From NCBI RefSeq assembly GCF_900182665.1, contig NZ_FXTL01000010.1:42757-106756 (forward strand): a DNA stretch of 64,000 bases. Direction: 5' to 3'. Every line of letters starts with the position of its first letter. Within the stretch, counting starts at the first letter, position 1. Below, one piece after another: positions 27,025 through 34,049 of this stretch. The notes under the pieces are model-generated. The model did not search any database, was not told where the DNA came from, and saw only the letters and a program-made list of their open reading frames with translations. The stretch is from Propioniciclava tarda (lineage in GTDB: Bacteria > Actinomycetota > Actinomycetes > Propionibacteriales > Propionibacteriaceae). The translations under genes were made by a program, and so were the position numbers.

Positions 27025-28157
27025 GGCAGGCTCGCCAGGTAGGTGGCGGTGAGTTCGGCCTCGGTCGGGCGTTCCGGCGCCGTCCAGTCGAGCAGCCAGT
27101 CCAGCACCGCCGGACGCCCCCAGCGCGCGGTTGCCGCGTCCACGGCATGGGCGCTCAAGGCGTAGGCGCGGGCTGCGTCCGGACCGTTCAGCTCCGCTGC
27201 CGTGGGCAGGGCGGTCGGCCGCGGCGAGGATCTGAAGAGGCCGTCGTTTCTCAGCTTCGTCGCCCGATCGGACGCCGCCGCGACCGACTCGGCGAGGCCC
27301 TCGCTGAGCCACAAGGGAGCCCGCAACGTCGGCGTGCGCAGCACGACATGGACGCCTTCGTGGACGAGCACGGTGGTGAGTTCGTCGGTGCTCAGTCCGG
27401 CGATCGCCAGCCGGTTGAGGACGATCCGCGGCGCGGAGTCGGCCGAGGCCATCACCGTGACGGCCTGCGTGCGTGCGGCCACGTCGGCGCCCAGACCGGT
27501 GACCGCAGCGAAGGCGTCCAGGGTGGACGGGACGCCGACGACCAGGCTGCCGTCCCAGGAGGTCACGGCGGCTCGCAGCTCTGACGTGGCCAGCAGGTGG
27601 ACGGCTCGCTCCGCGGCGGTGAGCAAGCCCCGCGCGTCGCTGCCCGCGCTGGAGCCGCCCACGATGACTCCCACCTGATCGCCGGGCAGCATGGTGATGG
27701 GTTCAGCGAGCCACAACGGCCGGGCGGGGCCGCGGGGCGCGAGCCGGACGATGCGCCCGTCGACCAGCCACGGCACGACCTGCTCGACGGCGCCCAGGAT
27801 CTCTCCGGGACCGCACCACTCGACGACCAGGGCGTCGCCCTGCGCGGTGAGGTCGATCACGCCGAGCGCGATCAGGTTGCGCCACAGCAGACCCGACAGC
27901 CTCAGGCCCTCGGCGTCCGGCGTGAAGATCCCGGCGAACCGGGCGGCATTGGCCGTGCGGAGCGCATTGCTCAGGTCGGACGCCAGCTCGGGGGTGCTGG
28001 AACGCTCACGTGGCCCGGCCGGTGGAGCGCAACCGGCCAGAGACGCGGAAGCCGCCGCAGCTAGGAGGAGGCTGCGGCGGCGGAGTCCGGGCTGTGTCGC
28101 GATAGGCGTCAGCTTACGCGGCGTGCTCCGGCGAAGTAGATCCCGTAGCCGAGCCAC
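27021..28157 (-). CDS. Predicted zinc-metalloprotease lipoprotein (peptidase MA-like)
   Basis: An exported protein of about 360-378 residues. The signal region GLRRRSLLLAAAASASLAGC has a twin-arginine-like RRRSLLL and a lipobox LAGC, so it is probably lipid-anchored. Residues 40-150 form an NTF2-like stretch (LSNALRTANAARFAGIF). The C-terminal domain has VLVHEGVHVVL (HExxH zinc site) followed by PLWLSEGLAE, the peptidase MA-like pattern. The start is uncertain. The GTG at 28157 gives a long n-region and a 49-base overlap with the NlpC gene. The only start-like codon near the signal peptide is CTG at 28112, overlapping the NlpC stop as CTGA. The target is unknown; the neighbours suggest the cell envelope. 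Confidence 0.7.
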   Translation of the reverse strand: MARLRDLLRRSTPRKLTPIATQPGLRRRSLLLAAAASASLAGCAPPAGPRERSSTPELASDLSNALRTANAARFAGIFTPDAEGLRLSGLLWRNLIALGVIDLTAQGDALVVEWCGPGEILGAVEQVVPWLVDGRIVRLAPRGPARPLWLAEPITMLPGDQVGVIVGGSSAGSDARGLLTAAERAVHLLATSELRAAVTSWDGSLVVGVPSTLDAFAAVTGLGADVAARTQAVTVMASADSAPRIVLNRLAIAGLSTDELTTVLVHEGVHVVLRTPTLRAPLWLSEGLAESVAAASDRATKLRNDGLFRSSPRPTALPTAAELNGPDAARAYALSAHAVDAATARWGRPAVLDWLLDWTAPERPTEAELTATYLASLP

Positions 28158-29284
28158 TGGCTGACGGGCGTGATCACCACGCCGACTCGCGGGTTCTGCG
28201 CGTGGATCATCATGCCGTCGCCGACGTAGAGCGCGACGTGGTGGATCGGGCTGTACCAGAACAGGAGATCGCCCGGCTGCAGGTCGGAGCGGGACACCGA
28301 GCGTCCGATCCCCGACTGAGCGGACGACGAGTGGGGCAGCGAGATGCCGGCCGCGCGGTAGGCGGACAACGTGAACCCCGAGCAGTCGAACGCGTTGGGA
28401 CCCTCCGCCGCCCACACGTACCGGTCGCCGAGGTGGGCTCGGGCGAACGCGACGGCCTTGGCGGCAGCCGATGACGGCGCCCCCGCATCGGCCACCGGAG
28501 TCGCAGCCGGGGCCGGGGCGACGGCCTTCGCGGCCGGGGCCGAGGGAGCGGCCGCGGCCGGTGCAGCCGCGGCCGCAGGAGCTGCAGCTGCGGGGGCTGC
28601 AGCCTGGGCTGCAGCGGCAGCTGCGGCCTGAGCAGACTGAATCTGGTCGAGGGCGGCGCGCTGCTCGGCAGACAAGCTGGACACCAAGTCCTGGGCCTCG
28701 GCGAGGCTGCGCTCGGCTTCGGCTTCGGCCTGGGCCATCTGCGTGGCCGCCGCCGTGGTCCGGGCAGCCTCGGCGTCCGCAGCGCGCTTGAGGTCGCCGA
28801 GGTTGGCCTGCTCGGCCTGGTACCGCTGCAGGACGTCGTTCATGTTCTCGTCGACCTTGGACGCCGTCGAGATCTGCTGCAGGAACGATTCGGGATCGCC
28901 CGACACGAACAGCTGGGCCGTCTGATCGACGCCGGCGTTCTGGAAGGCGGCGCGGGCGAAGCCGGCCGCCTGCTTGTGCAGCGCCTCGACCTTGGCCGCC
29001 TGGGCTGTCACGTCGGCCTGCAGAGCCGCGGCCCGCTGCGCGGAGGCCTCCTGCTCGATCTTGGCCTGGCCGTACTTCTCCTCGAGATCGCCGACGAGAG
29101 CATCGAGGCGATCGAGCTCGGCCTGGGCCGAAGCCAGAGAGCGGTTCGCGGCGGCGGCAGCCGATCGCGCCTGCGCCAAGTCAGAGGCCGGATCCGCGTT
29201 GGCCATGCTCGCCCCCCCAGTGAGCACCAACGACGTCGCCAGCAAGCCGGACAAGGCGGCTAGGACGGGCTTGCGAAACATCAT
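28109..29284 (-). CDS. Secreted NlpC/P60 peptidoglycan endopeptidase (RipA-like), copy 1
   Basis: A 391-residue exported cell-wall hydrolase. A Sec signal peptide (KPVLAALSGLLATSLVLTGG, cut near SMANADP) precedes a long coiled coil (about 35-210), with the stretch FARAAFQNAGVDQTAQLFVS shared with its paralogue. An Ala/Pro-rich linker (about 215-265) leads to the NlpC/P60 domain (about 270-391). The catalytic Cys is in AFDCSGFTLSAYRAAG, the His in YSPIHHVALYVG, and a polar residue in MMIHAQNPRVG. It cleaves peptide stems of peptidoglycan, typically at cell separation. It is the paralogue of the next gene and shares its promoter design. Its stop overlaps or adjoins the lipoprotein gene start. 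Confidence 0.9.
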   Translation of the reverse strand: MMFRKPVLAALSGLLATSLVLTGGASMANADPASDLAQARSAAAAANRSLASAQAELDRLDALVGDLEEKYGQAKIEQEASAQRAAALQADVTAQAAKVEALHKQAAGFARAAFQNAGVDQTAQLFVSGDPESFLQQISTASKVDENMNDVLQRYQAEQANLGDLKRAADAEAARTTAAATQMAQAEAEAERSLAEAQDLVSSLSAEQRAALDQIQSAQAAAAAAAQAAAPAAAAPAAAAAPAAAAPSAPAAKAVAPAPAATPVADAGAPSSAAAKAVAFARAHLGDRYVWAAEGPNAFDCSGFTLSAYRAAGISLPHSSSAQSGIGRSVSRSDLQPGDLLFWYSPIHHVALYVGDGMMIHAQNPRVGVVITPVSQWLGYGIYFAGARRVS

Positions 29285-29349
29285 GATGGCTGAAGGCTCC
29301 TTCTGGTCCAGGACAGCCTTGGCTTGCCAGGGGAAGCGAAGCGGCCAAA

Positions 29350-29403
29350 GTTCCTGAACGAAACCTTAACTCACCTGAGAGAATCTGCCAAGCTCTCAGG
29401 AAA
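29350..29403 (-). promoter_or_regulatory. Promoter of NlpC/P60 copy 1 framed by TTCCTGA / TCAGGAA arms
   Basis: On the minus strand, -35 TTGGCA (29386-29391) and -10 TAAGGT (29363-29368) are 17 bases apart. TTTCCTGAGAG (29393-29403) abuts the -35, and TCAGGAAC (29350-29357) covers the expected start of transcription. The arms are inverted copies; an extra CTCTCAGG sits inside. The same layout precedes the paralogue. Confidence 0.6.
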
Positions 29404-29406
29404 TAT

Positions 29407-30483
29407 TCAGCCGGTGACGCGCACCGCGCCCGAGTACGGGGCGCCGTAGGAGTCCAGCGACTGCATGACGACGCCGACGCGCGGGTTGCGCGCGTGGACG
29501 ACCATGCCGTTGCCCACGTACATGCCAACGTGGTGGATCGGGCGGTACCAGAAGACCAGGTCGCCGGTCTGCAGGTCGCCCCGAGCGACGGGACGGTAGC
29601 TGCGCGAGAGGCCGATCGCCGAGTGCTCGATGGAGATTCCCGCGGTGGCGTACGCGGCCAGCATCAGACCGGAGCAGTCGAAGGCGCTCGGCCCGGCCGC
29701 GCCCCACACGTAGCGAGAGCCGACGTGAGCGATCGCGTAGGCGGCCGCCTTCTGCCCGGCCGCCGTGCCGCCCGACATGGTCGAGGTGGACGCCGCACCG
29801 GCGGGCGCCGCGGCCGCTGCGGCGGCGGCATTGGTGGTCACGGCAGTGTCCGCCTCAACGGCGGCGCGTTGCTCGGCGCTCAGTTGGCTCAGCAGGGCCT
29901 GCTGGTCCGCCAACTTCGCCTTGGCCTGCTCGGTCGCCTTCGCCATGGCCTGGACGGCCTCGGTCGCCTTCGCGGCTTCGGCGTCCGCCGCACGCTTGAG
30001 GTCGACCAGGTTGGCCTGCTCGGACTGGTAGCGCACGAGGAGGTCGTTCATGTTCTCGTCGACCTTGGACGCCGTCGAGATCTGCTTCATGAAGGATTCG
30101 GGATCGCCCGACACGAACAGCTGGGTGGTCTGGTCGACGCCGGCGCTCTGGAAGGCGGCCCGGGCGAAGCCGGCGGCCTGCTTGTGCAGCGCGTCCACGC
30201 GAGCCGTCTGGGCGGTCACGTCCGCCTGCAGCGCCGCAGCGCGCTTCGCGGACGCCTCCTGGACGACCTGAGCCTGCTTGTACTGCTCTTCGAGCTGGCC
30301 GACCTGCTCGTCCAGGGCATCGAGGGTGGCGCGGGCCGAGGCAACCGTCTGGCCGGCAGCGGCACCGGCCGCAGCGGTCACGGGATCGGCGCTGGCGATC
30401 GCGGAGTTGCCGACGAGGGCCAGCGAGGTCGCCAACGTGCACGCAGCAGCGGACAACAAGAACTTACGACCACGTGACAGCAC
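29407..30483 (-). CDS. Secreted NlpC/P60 peptidoglycan endopeptidase (RipA-like), copy 2
   Basis: A 358-residue paralogue of the preceding hydrolase. The signal peptide is KFLLSAAACTLATSLALVG, cleaved near AIASADP. The coiled coil (about 40-210) shares AALQADVTAQ, LHKQAAGFARAAFQSAGVDQ and FVSGDPESFMKQISTASKVD with copy 1. The NlpC/P60 domain has AFDCSGLMLAAY (catalytic Cys), YRPIHHVGMYVG (His) and MVVHARNPRVG. The GTG at 30483 is chosen because GAGGAG lies nine bases upstream; a TTG at 30507 has no ribosome site. The linker is shorter than in copy 1. The pair looks like a tandem duplication, separated by about 120 bases of promoter. Confidence 0.9.
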   Translation of the reverse strand: MLSRGRKFLLSAAACTLATSLALVGNSAIASADPVTAAAGAAAGQTVASARATLDALDEQVGQLEEQYKQAQVVQEASAKRAAALQADVTAQTARVDALHKQAAGFARAAFQSAGVDQTTQLFVSGDPESFMKQISTASKVDENMNDLLVRYQSEQANLVDLKRAADAEAAKATEAVQAMAKATEQAKAKLADQQALLSQLSAEQRAAVEADTAVTTNAAAAAAAAPAGAASTSTMSGGTAAGQKAAAYAIAHVGSRYVWGAAGPSAFDCSGLMLAAYATAGISIEHSAIGLSRSYRPVARGDLQTGDLVFWYRPIHHVGMYVGNGMVVHARNPRVGVVMQSLDSYGAPYSGAVRVTG

Positions 30484-30548
30484 GGATTGATTCTCCTCAG
30501 AAGGCAAGTTTCAGGTCCTCGCCAGCCGGGGAAGGGTCATGCAGCCAG

Positions 30549-30604
30549 GTTCCTGAGAAGTAGCTTAAGCGAACTGGGCCGGAATTGACGAATCCCTCAG
30601 GAAA
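30549..30604 (-). promoter_or_regulatory. Promoter of NlpC/P60 copy 2 framed by TTTCCTGAG / CTCAGGAAC arms
   Basis: On the minus strand TTTCCTGAG (30596-30604) and CTCAGGAAC (30549-30557) flank a -10 box TAAGCT (30562-30567). The downstream arm to -10 distance is the same as in copy 1. The -35 is weak. The remaining bases up to 30640 hold nothing else I recognise. Confidence 0.55.
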
Positions 30605-30640
30605 CCTGTGGAAAGCGCCCGGCTCTGAGACCTCCGAGGT

Positions 30641-30862
30641 TCAGCCCAGCGCCTCCCACGCGGGGGGCGCCAACGGCGCCACCAGCCTGAGCGGCGGCAG
30701 CAGGCCGGAGTCGGCGAACAGGCCCAGGACCCGTTGCTCCTCGTCGCTCAAGATGGGCGGCGCCGTCGCGTCCGGCACCCCCAACAGCGCAGAGATCACG
30801 CAGTCTCCGCACGACCGCCCACGCACCTCGCAGGTGTCGCAATCAACGATCATCATGTCCAT
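30641..30862 (-). CDS. Small conserved actinobacterial protein with four clustered cysteines
   Basis: A 73-residue protein beginning MDMMIVDCDTCEVRGRSC and continuing GDCVISALLG. The cysteines C8, C11, C18 and C21 (CxxC...CxxC) could bind zinc or an Fe-S cluster. The second half, LSDEEQRVLGLFADSGLLPPLRL, is helical. I know similar unnamed proteins next to NlpC/P60 genes in other actinobacteria, so this is a real family without an assigned function. ATG at 30862 is chosen; a second ATG two codons later is also possible, and a longer reading from 30937 seems artificial. It lies upstream of and on the same strand as the NlpC pair. Confidence 0.7.
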   Translation of the reverse strand: MDMMIVDCDTCEVRGRSCGDCVISALLGVPDATAPPILSDEEQRVLGLFADSGLLPPLRLVAPLAPPAWEALG

Positions 30863-31000
30863 GACCCCATGGTGGCCACCCCCTCCGACAGTTTCTGAAA
30901 GGCGGTGGTCAGACGGGTCGGGAGCGGCCTCTTCCATCCGCTAGATCTGACGGACGAAAGAATCGCGGAGCGCCTGAGCGGCCGCGACCGTCGACTGGTG

Positions 31001-32836
31001 ATGTCCCCCACGAAATCACGGCCCAGATCGGAAGCCGCAGTCCGCCAGACCTACCAAGACGGAAGCCCGAGCCCCGAGCCCACCGAGAAGCGCGCGCGGA
31101 AACTGTCGGTGGCCCCTCCTAGGTTGCGGGACGTGAGCCTCTTCGCCCAGCCGCAGATCTTCGACACCGGTCGCGCGCTGGTTGACGTGCAGTTCTGCGT
31201 GGTCGACCTGGAGACCACGGGCAGCACCGCGTCCGACGCCATCACCGAGATCGGCGCGGTGCGCGTCCGCGGAGGCGACGTGACCGGCGAGTTCCAGACC
31301 TTGGTGAACCCCCGCGTCGGCATCCCGCCCCTGATCTCAGTGCTCACCGGCATCACGAACTCCATGGTCGCCGGAGCGCCCGGCTTGGCCGAGGCGCTCC
31401 CCTCGTTCCTGGAGTTCGCCCGCGGCTGCGTCCTCGTAGCCCACAACGCGCGCTTCGACGTCGGCTTTCTCAAGCGGGCCTGCGAGCAACACGGCTACCC
31501 CTGGCCACACCACGAAGTGATCGACACCGTCGGCCTAGCGCGCGGAGCCCTCCTGCGGGACGAGGTGCCCAACGTGAAGCTCTCCACCCTCGCGCGCCAC
31601 TTCAAGGTGTCGGTCGAGCCCAACCACCGCGCGCTGACCGATGCACGAGCGACGGTGGAAGTGCTTCATCATCTGCTCGAGCGGGTCGGCAACCTGAGGG
31701 TCGAAACGCTCGACGACCTCGCCGAGTTCCTGCGCGGAGTCTCCCCTGAGCGTCGGGCCAAGCGCGGGTGGGCGTCCGATCTGCCGGACGCGCCGGGCGT
31801 CTACCGCTTCTATGCCGATCTACCGGACGCCGCGGGCATGGTGCGTAGGCAGGTGCTCTATGTCGGCAAGAGCGTGAACATCCGGAACCGAGTACGCACC
31901 TACTTCACGGCTGCCGAGAAGCGCCCCCGCATGGCGGAGATGGTCCGGGTCGCTTCAGGCGTGGAAGCCGACGTCTGCCGCACGCCCCTTGAGGCCGAGG
32001 TCCTCGAGCTGCGGCTGATCGACGCCCATCGGCCCCGCTACAACCGCAAGTCGAAGTACCCGGAGCGCCAGGTCTGGCTGAAGCTGACCAACGAGGCATT
32101 CCCGCGCCTGTCCGTCGTGCGACGCGTCGCGGACGACGGCGCGGACTACTTCGGCCCCCTGGGTGGGCGGCTGGCTGCCGAACAGGTGGTGTTGGCCGTG
32201 TACGACGCGTTTCCGATCCGGCAGTGCACCGACCGGCTGTCGTTGGCCAAGCCAACGGCGTCCTGCGCTCTGGGCGAGATGGGCCGCTGCGCCTCCCCCT
32301 GCGACCGCCGGGTTTCGAGGGACGACTATGGCCAGATCGCCGACGGCGTGCGGGCCGCATTGGGCCGCGACGTCCGGCCGATCTTGGACGCGGGCGGCAG
32401 CCGCCTCCGCGTCCTCGTCGATCAGCGACGCTTCGAAGAGGCGGGGCTCGTGCGAGATCGCGTCCGGGCTACGCTGCGGGCGGCGCTCCGCTACCAGCGG
32501 CTGCGGGCCATCGCGGCCTGTCCCCAGATCGTCGCCGCGCTTCAGGTCGCCGGAGCCTGGGAGATCCATGTGATTCGTCATGGACGCCTCGCGGCGGCCG
32601 CGCTGGCACGGCCCGGCGAGGTGCCTCAGGCCGTTGCCAGGGCTGCCGTGGCCGCCGCTGAGGCGGTCCGGCCCGCCGTCGGGCCGCAGCCTGCCGCCCT
32701 CGTCGAAGAGAGCGAACGGATCGCCGCCTGGCTCGAACGCCCCGGCGTCCGTCTGATCGATATCCAAGGCGAGTGGGCCTGGCCCATCTTCAGCGGCATC
32801 AACGACACGGCTCTCGCCTCCCACCTCCTAGGATGA
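31001..32836 (+). CDS. DEDD exonuclease fused to a UvrC-like GIY-YIG nuclease
   Basis: A 611-residue DNA-processing protein. A DnaQ-like 3'-5' exonuclease (about 60-230) has FCVVDLETTGSTASDAITEIG (split as VVDLETTGS and DAITEIG), VAHNARFDVGFL and HRALTDARATVEV, giving the DEDDh residues. A GIY-YIG domain (about 265-350) has PGVYRFYAD, QVLYVGKSVNIRNRVRTYF and PRYNRKSKYPER. A UvrC-like middle part includes CALGEMGRCASPCDRRVSRDDY. The last 110 residues are unassigned. Such DEDD/GIY-YIG fusions are known in actinobacteria and are thought to act in DNA repair. GTG at 30998 or ATG at 31001 are the likely starts; a reading from 30905 has no better support. It lacks the UvrC C-terminal endonuclease. 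Confidence 0.82.
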   Translation: MSPTKSRPRSEAAVRQTYQDGSPSPEPTEKRARKLSVAPPRLRDVSLFAQPQIFDTGRALVDVQFCVVDLETTGSTASDAITEIGAVRVRGGDVTGEFQTLVNPRVGIPPLISVLTGITNSMVAGAPGLAEALPSFLEFARGCVLVAHNARFDVGFLKRACEQHGYPWPHHEVIDTVGLARGALLRDEVPNVKLSTLARHFKVSVEPNHRALTDARATVEVLHHLLERVGNLRVETLDDLAEFLRGVSPERRAKRGWASDLPDAPGVYRFYADLPDAAGMVRRQVLYVGKSVNIRNRVRTYFTAAEKRPRMAEMVRVASGVEADVCRTPLEAEVLELRLIDAHRPRYNRKSKYPERQVWLKLTNEAFPRLSVVRRVADDGADYFGPLGGRLAAEQVVLAVYDAFPIRQCTDRLSLAKPTASCALGEMGRCASPCDRRVSRDDYGQIADGVRAALGRDVRPILDAGGSRLRVLVDQRRFEEAGLVRDRVRATLRAALRYQRLRAIAACPQIVAALQVAGAWEIHVIRHGRLAAAALARPGEVPQAVARAAVAAAEAVRPAVGPQPAALVEESERIAAWLERPGVRLIDIQGEWAWPIFSGINDTALASHLLG

Positions 32837-32867
32837 GCGCGTCGACCGTCCAGCAGCAGGGAGCACC

Positions 32868-33143
32868 ATGATCACCGCCCTCGTCTTCATCGACGCCGAT
32901 GTCGCGCTGATTCCCGAGGTCGCCGAGCAGATCGCCGCGCTCGACGGCGTGACCGAGGTGTACTCGGTTACCGGACGCATCGATCTGATCGCGGTGGTCC
33001 GCGTCCGCGATCATGACGCGGTCGCCGAGGTCGTCACCTTACGCCTCAACAAAGTCCCCGGCGTCAAGAGCACCGAGACCCACATCGCCTTCCGCGCCTA
33101 CTCGAGTCACGACCTCGAGGCGGCCTTCTCGCTGGGCGGCTAA
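32868..33143 (+). CDS. Stand-alone Lrp/AsnC ligand-binding (RAM) domain protein
   Basis: A 91-residue protein, ITALVFIDADVALIPEVAEQ to FRAYSSHDLEAAF. It matches the C-terminal ligand-binding domain of Lrp/AsnC regulators, including GVTEVYSVTGRIDLIAVVRV, with no helix-turn-helix. Such SAM-type domains bind amino acids and can form mixed oligomers with full-length regulators. It follows the DEDD/GIY-YIG gene by 31 bases. The ATG is preceded by GGGAG with eight-base spacing. Confidence 0.85.
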   Translation: MITALVFIDADVALIPEVAEQIAALDGVTEVYSVTGRIDLIAVVRVRDHDAVAEVVTLRLNKVPGVKSTETHIAFRAYSSHDLEAAFSLGG

Positions 33144-33242
33144 CCCCGACGCCGCCGCCAGCGAACGCGCGCGTCGGCGTCCGATCTGCCATGGCGTCCA
33201 CGGTCAAGCGCTGGCTGCGTTCGTCGAAGCAGCATCACAAGA

Positions 33243-33270
33243 GGCTTCGACAAGCTCAGCCAGCGAAGCC
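33243..33270. repeat. REP-like hairpin with TTCGACAAGCTCAG core
   Basis: GGCTTCG (33243-33249) pairs with CGAAGCC (33264-33270) around CAAGCTCAG. The core TTCGACAAGCTCAG resembles a short interspersed repeat I associate with actinobacterial genomes. A related TCGACAGGCTCA occurs inside pnkp. It sits in the 219-base gap between the AsnC-like and cyclophilin genes. Confidence 0.45.
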
Positions 33271-33315
33271 ATTCATCCGACGGCTACCGATTGAGCAGCG
33301 CTCGCTTAACACGAA

Positions 33316-33347
33316 CGGCGCCCCGACCCGCCTGGGTCGGAGCGCCG
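33316..33347 (-). terminator. Hairpin terminator between convergent genes
   Basis: CGGCGC (33316-33321) and CCGACCC pair with GGGTCGG and GCGCCG (ending 33347) around a four-base loop with one mismatch. Read on the minus strand it is followed by TTCGTGTT, so it mainly ends the cyclophilin transcript and may work both ways. Confidence 0.65.
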
Positions 33348-33362
33348 CGGCTCGCGGGAGGG

Positions 33363-33881
33363 TTACGCCTCGCTGACCTCGACCGACGTGATGACGACGG
33401 GCTCGACCGGACGGTCCATGCGGCCGGTCGGCACCTTCGCGATCGTCGACACGACGTCGCGGCTGGCCTGATCAGCCACCTCGCCGAAGATCGTGTGGCG
33501 GAAGTTGAGGTGCGGCGTGGGCGTCACGGTGATGAAGAACTGGGAGCCGTTCGTCGCCGGGCCGGCGTTCGCCATGGCGAGCAGGAACGGCCGGTTGAAC
33601 GACAGGTCGGGGTGGAACTCGTCGCCGAACTTGTAGCCCGGGCCGCCGGTCCCGTTACCGACCGGGTCGCCGCCCTGGATCATGAAGCCGTCGATGATGC
33701 GGTGAAAGACGAGTCCGTCGTAGAACTTGCCGGTCTTCTGCTCACCGGAGACCGGGTCGCGGTACTCCTTGGTGCCCGTGGCGAGACCCACGAAGTTGGC
33801 CACGGTGGTGGGGGCCTGGTCACCGAACAGATTGATCACGATGTCGCCGTGATTGGTGTGCAGGGTTGCTGTCTGAGCCAC
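33363..33881 (-). CDS. ppiB: Cyclophilin-type peptidyl-prolyl cis-trans isomerase
   Basis: A 172-residue cytosolic cyclophilin (no signal peptide). Seen: [43 protein letters not shown] (active-site Arg and Phe), [16 protein letters not shown] and HTIFGEVAD. These are the standard motifs in order. The GTG start is supported by AAAGGA seven bases upstream; a much longer reading from 35180 is an artefact. It catalyses proline isomerisation during folding. Upstream it is divergent from the sunset-domain protein gene. Confidence 0.93.
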   Translation of the reverse strand: MAQTATLHTNHGDIVINLFGDQAPTTVANFVGLATGTKEYRDPVSGEQKTGKFYDGLVFHRIIDGFMIQGGDPVGNGTGGPGYKFGDEFHPDLSFNRPFLLAMANAGPATNGSQFFITVTPTPHLNFRHTIFGEVADQASRDVVSTIAKVPTGRMDRPVEPVVITSVEVSEA

Positions 33882-33997
33882 GCGGGCGTCCTTTCTGCAA
33901 ACGTACTTGAGTGCTGACACCCACCATCTTGGCAGACGTCCCCCAGTCGTCCCTCTGCCCCCTTCCCGCGGGACGGGCGACGGGTACGGTGGGGGCA

Positions 33998-34030
33998 CGC
34001 GATCACGCGTAGCCCATTCGCGATCACGCG
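33998..34030. promoter_or_regulatory. Two direct CGCGATCACGCG repeats 21 bp apart
   Basis: CGCGATCACGCG occurs at 33998-34009 and 34019-34030, so starts are 21 bases apart, two turns of the helix. They lie 20-52 bases before the sunset-domain gene start. The phasing suggests a cooperative binding site; the factor is unknown. Confidence 0.5.
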
Positions 34031-34049
34031 ACGAACCCGGGAGGACCCC

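Noticed and set aside
28371..28631. Ala-rich plus-strand frame
   Set aside because: It is the reverse of the Ala/Pro linker of NlpC copy 1.
29285..30640. Cyclic di-AMP (ydaO) riboswitch before the NlpC genes
   Set aside because: Known upstream of similar genes in actinobacteria, but the conserved core is not recognisable in either leader.
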